From: Glandiceps talaboti
Taxonomy: Eukaryota > Hemichordata > Enteropneusta > Spengelidae
Assembly (NCBI RefSeq): GCF_964340395.1
Contig: NC_135568.1
Coordinates: 9,408,776 to 9,472,775, forward strand
DNA: 64,000 nt
Direction: 5' to 3'
Shown here: positions 1 to 11,660 of the stretch, piece by piece
Position numbering within the stretch: the first letter of the stretch is position 1
How the letters are laid out: each line of letters opens with the position of its first letter
The notes under the pieces: generated by a model
Database searches by the model: none
Told to the model about the DNA's origin: nothing
Seen by the model: only the letters and a program-made list of their open reading frames with translations
Position numbers and translations under genes: made by a program

Positions 1-469
1 ACCAACATCCTGTTCTGTCAAGAACCGCTTTGAGTTTTACTGAAAGAAAAATTGCGATGCCACGATTCAGTGGAAAACGTGAACAAGCATATATATTCAA
101 AATGTACACGTTCTGACATTTTAATGGCGTTTTATAGCGTGCTCATGATAGCGTGACTTCCAGTACTGCGATACTAAAACTGTAACCGCTGATAAATATT
201 GTATGTTATGTATTGCCATGATTTTATGAGGCATAGAATTGTTCTAAAGCTCTCTTCTCACACGGGAATACTTGTATTATTCGTGGAGAACCGTATCTTT
301 CAACCGGATAGTAATAGTATTGAAATAGAATAACATTGCTACTATGCACTGTTTTGTGTTGCTGTATTAAACAGTTTTACTTTTCGTTGATGTCAAGTCA
401 CAGCGGTTGTCCACAAAGAACTCTTTGGGGAAATTCATTAGACGTTCGGTCATCCTCAGTGCACTTCCC
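1..469. other. 5' flank of the first GPCR gene, no gene seen
   Basis: AT-rich non-coding sequence. A TAA at 368-370 closes the receptor reading frame upstream. There is no in-frame ATG between it and 470, so the receptor cannot start further 5' without an intron. No clear promoter motif was found. Confidence 0.5.
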
Positions 470-1552
470 ATGTGTGAAGATTACGTTCAGTGCCTTGCCA
501 CGGAGATGACGGATACATCGATCATGCAGAATTCAATTGAAGATGTTGCCATGGCAACATCTTCCATGGATGCAAGCATTACGTCTATAGCAGTTGAAGA
601 GAAAGAACACTCTTTGCTGTTATTGCCTGGAATTATTACTTTAACAATGATAAGTATTTTCTTGGCCATTACCAACATTTTGATAACGCTTACTGTAATT
701 GTGAACAAAAATTTGCGCACAACTTCAAATTTTTTCTACGCCAGTCTAACGACGTCAGCTATTTTTATGAGCGTTATCACGATACCGGCGATCACGTGGT
801 CATTTTCTCCGTATGCCGTTGAGGGCAGTAATCTGCGGTGTCTAAGTATAGCCTGTCTTCAAACAACGGGACTCATCAGTTTTGTTCTCAATATGCTCGT
901 CAGTTCGTTTGATATGTATTACAAACTGTTTTACCCGTTTAAATATAAAAAGTTCATGACGATTCGTAAAACTGTGTTCCTTTGCGCTTTGACGTGGACC
1001 GTGGCAGTTATATTTAGCTGGGGTCCACTCTTTGGATGGAACAATATCGCCGCTTCGCCGCACGCATCACTTTGTCGTATGAAGAATGTTGCACCGGTAG
1101 AGTACGTGTATATTACAATTTACATTGTATTATTACCATGCACAGTTACCATAGTTTTCTTGAACGCGCGTATCGTCCACATGGCAAAGAGAGAAGCAAG
1201 GAAAATTCGAACACAGAAAGCAGCGGTGAATAGAACTGAAACCGCTGATTTTCGGACAGGTCGAAAGAGCACCATCGCTTTGCTAATCATGCTGGTGGTT
1301 TTACTGGTCGGGTGGTTGCCGTTTCTCACTCTACTGCAAATAGCCGCTTTCTGTCCGCAATGCATCGACGATAAATTGACTATTTCATTGAGTTTACTCG
1401 CCTTAGCGAGCACGGCAACTGGACCACTAATTTATGGACTTAGACAAGACGAGTATCGAGAGACGTTAAAACAACTATGCATGCTCAAACCTCTAATCGG
1501 TCTCTGTAGGGAGCCCCCAACGGCGATTCGGAATCTACCAGAAAACGTTTAA
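470..1552 (+). CDS. Orphan class A (rhodopsin-like) GPCR, intronless, with altered core motifs
   Basis: Predicted 360-residue seven-helix receptor in one exon. Visible landmarks are an Asn in TM1 (TNILITLTVIV), the TM3 Cys (NLRCLS) paired with an ECL2 Cys (SLCRMK), the TM4 Trp followed by FGWN, a TM5 Pro (LLPCTV), the TM6 GWLPF (CWxP position) and an ECL3 CxxC (CPQC). Key switch residues are unusual: the TM2 Asp is Ala (LTTSAIF), DRY reads DMY, and NPxxY reads GPLIY. Start: ATG 470 is the first in-frame ATG after the stop at 368. ATG 506 and ATG 551 (GCCATGG, strong Kozak context) are alternatives that shorten only the extracellular N-terminus. It is paralogous to the receptor at 12866 (shared RKSTI before TM6, ECL3 CxxC, EYR after TM7). 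FGWN is seen in MECA-group receptors such as adenosine and cannabinoid receptors, but the ligand cannot be assigned. Confidence 0.9.
   Translation: MCEDYVQCLATEMTDTSIMQNSIEDVAMATSSMDASITSIAVEEKEHSLLLLPGIITLTMISIFLAITNILITLTVIVNKNLRTTSNFFYASLTTSAIFMSVITIPAITWSFSPYAVEGSNLRCLSIACLQTTGLISFVLNMLVSSFDMYYKLFYPFKYKKFMTIRKTVFLCALTWTVAVIFSWGPLFGWNNIAASPHASLCRMKNVAPVEYVYITIYIVLLPCTVTIVFLNARIVHMAKREARKIRTQKAAVNRTETADFRTGRKSTIALLIMLVVLLVGWLPFLTLLQIAAFCPQCIDDKLTISLSLLALASTATGPLIYGLRQDEYRETLKQLCMLKPLIGLCREPPTAIRNLPENV
539..564. promoter_or_regulatory. 26-bp perfect palindrome containing an RFX X-box-like site
   Basis: The 26 bases equal their own reverse complement. The core GTTGCCATGGCAAC fits the consensus of the X-box bound by RFX factors. 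It lies in the coding sequence for the receptor N-terminus (around residues 24-32 from ATG 470) and contains an alternative start ATG (551). The motif is seen directly; regulatory use is inference. Confidence 0.4.
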
Positions 1553-1673
1553 TAGGCTCTTGTTTCATGAAGATTAATTGGTTTCATGTTAGTTTTAGCT
1601 TCTTCAATCATAAAACACGCATGGATTGTAATGCTCAAACCAAATTGGTTTGGCCATCAACATAATCCAATTA

Positions 1674-1780
<107 letters not shown>

Positions 1781-2069
1781 CATTCGATAAATACTTTATA
1801 TTAGTGATCCTGAAAAGCCGGCTATCAGTTGTTTTAATTTACGTAATTTACAGTTTGAAGCGACGAGAGGCGGATTAACGAGTTTCTATGCGTCATTGAG
1901 ACAGTGTAGGTTATCTAGTTACTGACCGTAATAAACAAATGTGATTACTACCTCGAAAGTCGTTATATATTATATTGCTCCCAAGTGACACCTGCACGGA
2001 ATAACATCCACGGTTCAATTGCGACGTGGCTGAAGTCACTGATGTTGGGGTAATAGGGATCACAGATCA

Positions 2070-2150
2070 TCCAACGTCGTAAACTACGTGCCTCTTTACG
2101 GCATCGTAAACTACAGGCCTCTTTACGGCATCGTAAACTACAGGCCTTTT
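2070..2150. repeat. Short tandem repeat, about 27-bp unit
   Basis: About two and a half copies of a unit built on CATCGTAAACTACAGGCCTC. The unit also carries a small TTTACG...CGTAAA hairpin. The surrounding DNA (1780-2715) shows no gene. Confidence 0.7.
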
Positions 2151-2715
2151 TTTTACTGCAGAGTCCAGAACGGACCCGCAAAGCAAGTTAGTGTCAACTG
2201 CTGTCGTCGTTATTGTTGTAATGCCAACCTGGTTTAAACGTAGCCTAGATCCAAGCGATTGGGAATTTTGACTTTTGATTTCTCCATATGATGGGGAATT
2301 CAAAATCTTCAAATGGGAAAATAACGAATTCAAAATCCCCATTCGCATTGATTTCCGACTAATTGAAACACGTCTTTGTCGTAGCTTGATAGTCTATAAG
2401 CTATCCGGCTTCGATTTTCTCCAATTTTCTCTCATCAATCGATGACGTGAGTAGGATATCTGTGATGATTTTTCCCTAACATTTAATATATTTTATATCA
2501 AATTTACTTGAGTATATAAGAACTGTATAAATAATAATTTGTTAGACTAATTTTGAAAAAAATAAAGCAGCCCTGCCTTCTAAACAGCAGTTATAGGATG
2601 GTGTTCTTTTTTCTACTTGGAATGGACAGTGGCTATACTAATTAGTTTATTTCTATTTTCTGTCTTTCTGTCAAATGTTTATTTATGCTGTGATTCCATC
2701 GTTAGAGAAAATGAA

Positions 2716-3286
2716 CATAACATAACATAACATAACATAACATAACATAACATAACATAACATGAAAAGATTCAACACAACATTCAATTTGAAACATGCC
2801 ACCAAACCGACAACAGCACGGAAGAGAAGAGAAGAGAAGAGAAGAGAAGAGAAGAGAAGAGAAGAGAAGAGAAGAGAAGAGGATAGGACACGACACGACA
2901 CGACACAACACAACACAACACAACACAACGCAACGCAACACAACACAACACAACACAACACAACACAACACAACGCAACACAACGCAACGCAACACAACA
3001 CAACACAACACAACACAACACAACACAACGCAACGCAACGCAACGCAACGCAACGCAACACAACACAACACAACACAACACAACACAACACAACACAACG
3101 CAACGCAACGCAACACAACACAACGCAACACAACACAACACAACACAACACAACACAACGCAACACAACACAACACAACACAACACAACACAACAAAACA
3201 TTGCACCGCACCACACTACAGCACAGCACAACACAACACAACACAACACAACACAACACAACACAACACAACACAACGCAACACAT
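2716..3286. repeat. Compound pentanucleotide satellite
   Basis: About 570 bp of 5-bp units that change along the array. It starts as CATAA units, then after a short spacer becomes GAAGA, then CACGA, then a long CACAA tract broken by blocks of CGCAA. Every frame is open for long stretches, which is an artefact of the 5-bp period, so no gene is called. Confidence 0.95.
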
Positions 3287-4606
3287 GACCCAACATCAAC
3301 ATTGCATAACGAAAGTACACCAGTAACCGGCCACTGTACTCGTACCATGACCGATTGAAATGTAATTCAAGAGAATAGATATGTATATCTGAAAGTTTGA
3401 CTTGATAGTGTTCGTATTTGATCCCTCTATATATTATAATGCATGATTCTACGTCTCCCAATCCATCAATGTCAATGTCAAATGCATCCATCTCTACATT
3501 ACCACCTTGACCTTCCATCTATTTAAATTGACCCCTGTACTATAAATAAGACTGGAGATATATTTTAACGAATAGGACGTACGTATAAATACTTAAAGAA
3601 TCACTCAAAATCCCATTTCAGTTGTTACCAATAGCAACCAACACTCTGACAGCCACGTACACGTACTACACATCTACTTCTGTCAGTTCGCTGTTACACC
3701 ACTGATCTGGTGTGTCTATTTCATTCAAATACTAAACAGTTCAGAGACTGATAATGTCACGTGGTTCCCAAAATGATCCGTAGAATTTGGTGTTATACTA
3801 TACAAATATATTGTATATTAGATACCATCGCTGCTCACAACTCCTGAAATCATTTGTTCTTTACATTTGTTTCTTGAAACTCATGCTGCTGATGCTCAAT
3901 GGTAAATTTAGTTACAGACAACTGACTCAGTTACAGCTGTAAGGGTTAGTATCAAGCAAGTTAGGGACTCTCAAATGGAATTAACCCACACCCACCCATG
4001 CATGGTTTGTTTTGCTCCAATGCATCCCCTTAACCTGTTACCAAAGGGCACAAGTTTGTAATTAATTTTCCCAGCTTTGTAATGCAAGTTCTCCTCTTCA
4101 GTTAGATGGAAACCCCGACAACAGTCTCTATAAAAACATTCTATAGGCCATGAGTCAAAGTTTTAGCATTTTGCATTCATGATGAGTGGGGGGACACCTG
4201 ACTTTGACTGTTTCCCTGAATGCCTTGACCCAGCTTCCATCATGCCTCTTCTATGCCACATATACTGATTTCCCTAATTCTACTTCAGAGACATTGCATG
4301 AAGTAGGGTTGGTGAAAACGTCCTTTTCTGGGTCCCCTAAAGCATACAGAAATGCAACCAACATAGATCAACCTAACCTGTATATCTTGCCCTTTCAGTC
4401 AGGCATTGTTCATCGAAGTATATTTAAGACTTATGATTGGCAGGGCAAAATGCATCATACGATGATCGTGTCTGAACGTGTTTTTTGCTTGTGTAAAAGC
4501 TGCTCCATAGTAAGATGAATTTCTATTGTGCTGATTGGTTTAAGGAGCACACCTTTTGTTATCATACTGTCGTTAAAAAATAATAGACCTGTCTACTTAA
4601 AAGCAC
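3287..4606. other. Intergenic, no gene recognised
   Basis: Mixed AT-rich sequence with no convincing exon, RNA gene or transposon end. An open frame at 4186-4518 has no ATG at its start and no recognisable domain. Confidence 0.5.
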
Positions 4607-4696
4607 ATGTATGTATGTATGTATGTATGTATGTATGTATGTATGTATGTATGTATGTATGTATGTATGTATGTATGTATGTATGTATGTATGTAT
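4607..4696. repeat. (GTAT)n microsatellite
   Basis: About 22 perfect tetranucleotide units. Confidence 0.95.
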
Positions 4697-4894
4697 AAAG
4701 AAATAATGCATATGGAACTTATAATTCAGTCCGTATAAATAGATGTAAAATCCGACGTTTCGAATAAATATTCTTCTTCAAAGGAAATATCGGCGAGATA
4801 CAGAAATGTTAGATTAACACCTGAACATATCTGAATGTAATGGAACAGAACGACAACCGAGCGTGATAAACGTTATACGTGTGAAAAGTTACGT

Positions 4895-5178
4895 GTATGT
4901 ATGTATGTATGTATGTATGTATGTATGTATGTATGTATGTATGTATGTATGTATGTATGTATGTATGTATGTATGTACCTGCCTACCCTGCTCTGCTCAG
5001 CCCTGCCCTTCCAGTCTGCCTGAATACATTCATACGTGTACATATGACTGTATACATATGTTTAAATATACGTACATACATACATACATACATACATATA
5101 TACATACATACATACATACCTACATACATACATACATACATACACACGCACACATACATACATACATACATATATATA
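4895..5178. repeat. Inverted pair of (GTAT)n and (ATAC)n arrays
   Basis: A GTAT array (4895-4977) and an ATAC array (5073-5178) face each other across about 95 bp, so the transcript or single strand could fold into a long slipping hairpin. Confidence 0.9.
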
Positions 5179-6085
5179 TGCGGACATGAACCAATGATTA
5201 CTTTATTGTGATAGGAACGAAAACATGTGAATAGGGTGAATATTAACTACACGGTGTATAATTTTGATTTATCTTAATTTGATTATTATTTGTTTTCCAA
5301 AGTTTATTTTTCATATCTAACATTAGCTAAGAAAAAATGGTATGCCATTTCATTAATTCGTCTATGATCATGTCCATCTGTTTCAGCGAGATGCATGAAC
5401 TATATGTTGATGACAGGATAGGGAGCGGGGTGGGGGGTGGGGGTGGGTGTGGGTGACGAGTAATTTTTTCGGTCATATAATTTTCACAGGGCCCCAAGCG
5501 TAAGCATTGTTTGTGCTAACTACGTCAACTAAAACTTATCCATTTTTTCTTATAAAAGCAGTTTGTGATATATATTTTAAGATAATATTTTGTCTGCATG
5601 TTGAAACTTGAAACCCCAATACTATTGTTTATAAATTGAACTGTGATGTTTGTATTGGGTTGTATTTTTGAAACCTGTACCACTGTGTGATGTGTAAGCT
5701 ACTGGCATTACTTCACCTACAGTGTATCTAATGGAAACATGACATAGAGATACCCTCAATATATCTCAATAACATAGTTTTATCATGGTGAAAAACGACT
5801 CGCCCAGAATTCGTTTTGGTTTTCAGATTCTTATATCCTTCTAAGTAATATTATAATGCTTGGAATAATATTTATGCGTGGAAGGGCATTTGGTATAAAA
5901 TTGATACTAAATTAAAGAAATTAAAGAAGTGTTGTCATGACGTGAGATGTTTAATTTGCTTTGAATTTGTCCCTGTGAGTTATATCTTTGATGTGGCTCG
6001 GTAGTGAGTTCTAATGATGAGTAACTACATATTTATCCTGCGTTTACTTTTTGTCAGGTTAGGTTTAGGTACTGCCCGTTTCATT
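5179..6085. other. Intergenic, no gene recognised
   Basis: A short G/T-rich tract lies near 5426-5453. No exon, RNA gene or element end is supported. Confidence 0.5.
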
Positions 6086-6377
6086 TTAGTGTTCACTGAC
6101 TCTTTTTGATACAATCGCGCAGGAACCAATGAGGCATTGTGTATACTACACTTTTATAATAGCAAGATTGAATTGATACAGTTTCTCGCTACATTTTGTC
6201 TAAACGAAATGAACCAACATGCCACCATTGGCGCCCGCGTGTCTGCGTCTAGTTGATGTACTTTTCATTCAGACAAAAGTAGCACGAAATTGCAATTTTT
6301 TCTATCCTGATGTGTACAATGTGCAGTTTGTTATTGGTTTCTGCGTGGCTATATCAAACAGAGCCAGTGAACACTAA
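6086..6377. mobile_element. MITE-like element, copy A, long terminal inverted repeats
   Basis: The left end (TTAGTGTTCACTGACTC...) and the reverse complement of the right end (GTTAGTGTTCACTGGCTC...) match over about 43 bp with few mismatches and enclose about 200 bp without coding capacity. A second copy with the same TIR lies at 28124-28445. This architecture is that of a non-autonomous DNA transposon; the parent superfamily is not identified. Confidence 0.75.
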
Positions 6378-6929
6378 CATGAAACGGGTGATAATTGAAA
6401 ATTGCCATGAATAACAAAACGGATAGAATTGGAATGGAGAATACTTAACACTTATATCTTTTTCCTCCGAATTTAGTAGCTTCTCTGTTGGCATGCAACT
6501 CATCCCACTGAAAGTGCTTTTCCATCATTATGAATTTCAACTAATTTTCATCTGTGACCTCACTTCCAAGATCCTAGAAGTGATTGTTTCGGGTTCAGAT
6601 TAAGGTTCCCAGCTTACCTACTGCCCCACAACTCTGTTCGTAGTTCTTAGAGAAAACTTCTCACAAATTCCATGACCTTACCAAACATTGCTTATATTAC
6701 AGAATTTCGTTTATCATTTTACACATTATTTCCTTAATACATTGCCTCTTGGAAAACGTGTTAAATTTCAAAAGAATGATGAAATGTAATTGATTCTAAC
6801 TGTTGTAGAGAAAAGTAATTCGTGTACCAACACGTTTATGTGTCGCTAGCTGATCATTTCGTCATTTAGCAATAAAGAAATTGCATTGAGAATGTTGGGA
6901 AATTACTAAAATAACTGTACTTTGAAAAG

Positions 6930-7015
6930 TATATAAGGGAGTGACCCTTAGCTCTCCGTTATCCACTACAACCTGAAGTCTACAGCTGCAGTAGGAAAGA
7001 CAGAATTATTATCAG
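6930..7015 (+). promoter_or_regulatory. TATA promoter and first non-coding exon of the peptide gene
   Basis: TATATAAG lies at 6930-6937. A pyrimidine-rich initiator-like sequence (TCCACTAC) sits about 35 bp downstream, giving a likely start near 6965. The transcript would run to ATCAG at 7015, followed by the donor GTTAGT. Joined to an acceptor at 8378-8379, this makes a short 5'UTR exon for the peptide gene at 8412. The signals are seen; the pairing is inference. Confidence 0.5.
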
Positions 7016-7127
7016 GTTAGTTCACACATTCTATCAACGTTTATTTAAATTCCCAGCAGCATATATATACTAAAGGTACTCCACTCGTGGTCCACTCACA
7101 ACTGTTTATCAACCATAACGATACCTA

Positions 7128-7467
7128 CACTCTAAAGTGATGTGTTCAGTTCCTGAACACTTAATTGTAACAGATTTTGAACGCAGTATATGTGTTCAAT
7201 ATAATTATAAATACTAGAACGCGTGTGTTCAGATTTAGAACACATTGTTTTTATTTTGAACGCATAACATATGTTCAAAATCTTATAAACCAGAACACTG
7301 TTGACGCATCAGAACACTGTAACAGTTTTTGAACACAAAGTAAGTGTTCAGAACAAGAATAGAACACATGCATTCTAGATCTGAACACTAGTGTTTTATG
7401 TTTTTGACACAAACGACGCTAAACTGAACACATGGGACGCGTCCGAAGCGTCAAAATCTTTAGAGTG
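7128..7467. mobile_element. 340-bp terminal-inverted-repeat element packed with GAACAC/GTGTTC motifs
   Basis: Perfect 10-bp terminal inverted repeats CACTCTAAAG / CTTTAGAGTG bound 340 bp. Inside are at least eight GAACAC and four GTGTTC motifs plus several GAACGC variants, including the palindrome GTGTTCAGTTCCTGAACAC. ATACC follows the right end and occurs 2 bp outside the left end, a possible target duplication. It sits in the predicted first intron of the peptide gene. Confidence 0.65.
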
Positions 7468-8379
7468 ATACCCTCACAATTGATTGACTAAAATCGTACT
7501 ACTACTATGGCACACGTTAATGCCAAGCTGACCAGTGTGAATTTTGATAAACTCTGTTAGCGCTTTATCCATTACAAAACGACAGTATATGAAAGTACTA
7601 CATTACTATTTAGGTACAGCCAATTAAATAGTTTGACTGATCATAATGAGGACCGTAGCATGTTACAAAATGATACTTGTACTCGACATGGTGCACTCCG
7701 TTAGAATTAAGAGCTTTTATATCGTCTGATGCATAATTTATGCAAATGTTTTCAAACAGTTGTCAAAAGCTTGGTAGTCGAACTATTTAGATAAATATTA
7801 TGCTTTAGACAATTTTCATTAAAAAAGTGTACAAAAATCGATTTTTAAGAATGTGTTTACCTTTTATTTAGGGACAAAATGAATATCCATAGGGAAAGTA
7901 TCGATGGTCATTTCATACAATGTTTGGAATTTTCTAATTAGAAAACCAAGTAGGGGCATTGTGATATTGAAAAAAATACTGCATTACATGTTTCATATTA
8001 AAGTGAAAACGCAGTCTTGCGTTGTTTAATTATGTTTGATTAGTGGACAGTATTTGACAAGATAATACCCTTGAAGTAGAACAACAACTCATTATTGCGT
8101 GTTTTAAGAATGATGATGACGATAACGACGACGATGATGATAATGATGACGCCATAGATGCACTTACACCTGTTCTACAAAAAATAAGCTGCAAGCTTGT
8201 AGCATAGAAGTAAGCTCTTCTAACAAATACCCCACATAGTATACTTTATAGCTGATATATTGTAAACTTAGGAACTAGTAATTATAAACCCAACACTGAT
8301 CCAATATCGATCGGCTGGCTTTGTGATATCTCAAAAAAGAAAACAATTATTTCACAAAATATTCTAATTTCCGTTAAAG
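7468..8379. other. Rest of predicted intron 1 of the peptide gene
   Basis: AT-rich. A GAT/GAC-type low-complexity tract lies at 8111-8153. No other exon was seen. Confidence 0.45.
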
Positions 8380-8411
8380 ATATTTGGATCGTGCCATCTT
8401 TGACTGTTAAG

Positions 8412-9592
8412 ATGCAGAAGACCCTGGTCCTGTTATTATGTGTTTCTGTACTGGTGGCATTGTTTATACAAGTCGATGGGTACGGCGGCAGACGACGACG
8501 TTATGCTTCGCTGAGACCACACGGATCGTCTGACCAAGATGTCACTCAAAATGAGTTGAAAACTGAAGCAGTAATGTAAGTATGACAAGTCATTGTAGAA
8601 GACACATCCCCTCAAATAATTTACTTCTATGTGATAATGGTGGCATGATTTAAAAAGAAATCGGTGGCAACAAAATGAATACTACAAACTCTCGGGCTTA
8701 TGCATGAAATGGTTTATTTTGATAATCAAATTCAGAAGGTCAGGGTGAAGATCAAAGGTCAAGGTCTTGAAGGAAATCTTACTCCCGATAAAATGGGGGT
8801 AGACACCTGAATGGAGTCTCTATATAAAACAATGTTTTGACTTTCTGTAAACCATGATTGTTCACTACAAATATGGCAGCCATTTAGTATAAAATGATAT
8901 GAGAACTAAAAGTAATGTATGTGTATATATTTCTTCTGTTTTGTGTTAATTTTAGTTATGATTAAAAGTAATTGGCCTCAAGTAAATGCAGCCAAGTGGT
9001 TTATTTTGTTATGTTTGTTCCTGCATGTTTTTACTTGTCTTTTTTAGTAGTGTATGTCTTTTAATTTTATTGTTAGTGCTGCTCCTAACAATCTTAGTGA
9101 GTCCCTGATACAAAAGGGATGCAATAAATAAATAAATACATAATTAATTAAATAAATAAATAAATAAATAAATAAAGTGTCTGTCATACGCAGGGAAATA
9201 GCTTGATTTTGATAGTTCACCCCGAAGGCGGAGGGTCAAAGAGCACCATCTGGCAAGATCTTCATTGTTTTATTAGATATAGTGTCTTCTTAGAAAACGT
9301 ACTGTCTCCCTTTTGCACAGGATGGAAACAGTGGACGGTTAACTAACAAAAAAAGATTTGCATTAGTATATATATATGAAAGTCTTAATTCTGTCTACGT
9401 GCACAGTGTAGATACTATGGGCAATGGGATATCGGTGATTCAGAAACATATACGGTAACTTGTCATGCTAATGGAAGTATTTCATCTTAACTTTGTTACA
9501 GCGAGGCTATGGGAGAGATGGAAGGTCAGGGTGGTGAAGTAGAAATAGATGATGGATTTGACAATGACATTGAAGTCGAAGACGTGGAATAA
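8412..9592 (+). CDS. Small secreted peptide precursor (84 aa), cationic head, acidic tail
   Basis: Two coding exons, 8412-8575 and 9502-9592, joined in frame across a phase-2 intron (donor GTAAGT, acceptor TTACAG). ATG 8412 gives a typical signal peptide (MQKTLVLLLCVSVLVALF...), with likely cleavage after IQVDG. The mature part begins YGG, then four Arg (a furin/prohormone convertase site), then YASLRPHG, and ends in a strongly acidic tail (DDGFDNDIEVEDVE). Layout and length fit a neuropeptide/hormone precursor or a charge-balanced antimicrobial pro-peptide; I recognise no known family. The start was chosen because an upstream in-frame extension lacks ATG and would bury the signal peptide. 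A TATA promoter and 5'UTR exon lie at 6930-7015; AATAAA at 10067 could end the transcript. Confidence 0.7.
9040..9177 (+). mobile_element. Possible retroposon 3' end with (AAAT)n tail
   Basis: Non-coding sequence ending TACAAAAGGGATGCAATAAA and then an AAAT/AATT run. It resembles the 3' ends of CR1/L2-type LINEs or their SINEs. It lies in intron 2 of the peptide gene. Without a second copy in the window the call is tentative. Confidence 0.35.
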
Positions 9593-10117
9593 CAGCAACA
9601 ACAACAAACAGACATCGCCTTGATTTAAGAGACCGAACGGATGGATTTCATCCAATACATCTATTAGATGATTGTCTACCTGATTAATACTCAGACTTAA
9701 GAAAGAATAATGTTAACAATACATAATTTAGGGTTCTTCAAATAGTACAATACCTTTGCATGTTAAATTATAATTAATGATTGTCAGTATTTATATTAGG
9801 AGTCAGTGGGGCAGAACACGGAATTGGTGCATACTATGAATAGGTGACAGCTTGAGATTCAACGATCTCAGAACAGAAAAGACAGTCTAATTTAGATGCT
9901 AACAGAATTGATGTGAATTAAGATTATTCGGTGTAGTAAATATGAGTTACCAGGTTCTACCCCTAATAATATCAAGGGAACACTCAGTATATCATTGAAA
10001 TAATTGTATCCCTTCTCGCCTGTAATTCTGATGTGTTTTCAATTTCACATATATTTGCCTTCCTTCAATAAACTACTAACGCATGCTGCCTCAAGGACGA
10101 ATTTTGTGATATATTAC

Positions 10118-10400
<283 letters not shown>

Positions 10401-11604
10401 TCCATAAAAGAAAGGAAGAAAATATTATCATATGTGTCGACCGAGCTTAAACATTAGAGAAGTATTACAACATTGTCCTATCCATGAAATTAATGACAAT
10501 TGTGAAATATTGAATAGCAAGTAACAACACGTGGCAAACAGAGCATAGTTTAATTCAAGTTGTATTCGGTTAATTAACGATAAAGCTAGGTGGCAATACC
10601 GACGATACTACAGTATAGCGCCAACAAGCGTCCTCCAGAGTGCATTTCGGACACGGACGTCGATATTACAAGTAGAACCTATTTGCTGAAAACGATCTTG
10701 CAATGAGATATTAATTCACTCGTCATGAAACTCCTCTTTACATATTCCCATTATTTCACTTTGGAATTGCCTTCGTTGCAATTTATCTTCTACGTCTCAT
10801 CATCATTAATGATGAGATGTTGTGCCATCCTGTTCAATTATATGTACTTTGCACTACAAAAATAGTCACTGAATAGTCGTAAGGTCTAACAGTTGTGTTT
10901 CCACTGAACAGGTTTCTTTTTCTACTCATCACATTATCCAATCCCCTATTTGAAGGCGTAAAATGTCATTAAACAAAAATGTACGTCGAACACAATGATG
11001 GAAATTTGAATTATCCCTCATGGATGAATCTGATAGGGAAAAAGAGTGATATATACTGTATTTAGGATACGGACGATCATATCGAGGAACAATACGGCGG
11101 TAGCTTTATCTTCACACTGTTGAAACTGGGCAAACTGTGGTTGAATTCGTCTAATTTTAGTCACATAGAATTGCAACCGTATTACTGGGATAAGATCCGC
11201 ATCAACCTTTGTAGCTCTTTAATTGATAACCTGTGGCTGTTATTATGTACAATACAAACTAATTAACCGTAAACACAACTTTGCGTGGCTTTAAAATAAT
11301 CTTCCTATCATCGCTACATTTATCTACCAAGCTGAAGACCATATTTGGTCATTGCTACTTTGTTTTATCTGGCTTGACAAAAACTTATTACGTAAACTTA
11401 CATTTGAATCTTTTTAAGGGTGTAAATAACCTAAATGGAACATTGCTGTTCAGATTTTTGTGAAGTCATCTGATGACGTTTCCTTAAGTTTCGTGTTAAC
11501 TGGCAATTTGTTTTGTAGCAGGAGACAAGTTAGGAAATTGATATGACTTGCAATTGATGCAGCTATATATCTTGATAGTCTTCTACACGTGTCAGCGTAG
11601 TTAC
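10401..11604. other. Intergenic, no gene recognised
   Basis: No supported exon or RNA gene. The frame at 11281-11463 has no ATG at its start and no domain. Confidence 0.5.
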
Positions 11605-11660
11605 AATCAATCAGTTTATTTCAGAACAATAAGGCCACAGGCCCAAAGAGCAAACAATAA
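11605..11660 (-). mobile_element. Probable LINE 3' tail fragment (minus strand)
   Basis: On the minus strand the sequence reads GGGCCTGTGGCCTTATTG, then TTCTGAAATAAACTGATTGATTG. A GC-rich stem, a polyadenylation-like AATAAA and a short GATT tail are typical of non-LTR retrotransposon 3' ends. It is truncated, with no reverse transcriptase. Confidence 0.4.

Noticed and set aside
407-469. Extension of the first GPCR upstream to 407 through a TTG codon
   Set aside because: No ATG occurs in frame between the stop at 368 and 470. Non-ATG starts are rare in animals and the added residues give no signal peptide.
2683-3358. Long open frames of repetitive Cys/Val/Leu or His/Asn/Thr protein on both strands
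   Set aside because: A 5-bp tandem repeat lacking stop codons is open in many frames. The translations are repeat artefacts.
4186-4518. 110-codon open frame as a gene
   Set aside because: No ATG start, no domain, no splice support.
4607-5178. Regular repeats as a CRISPR array
   Set aside because: The units are 4-bp microsatellites without spacers, in an animal genome.
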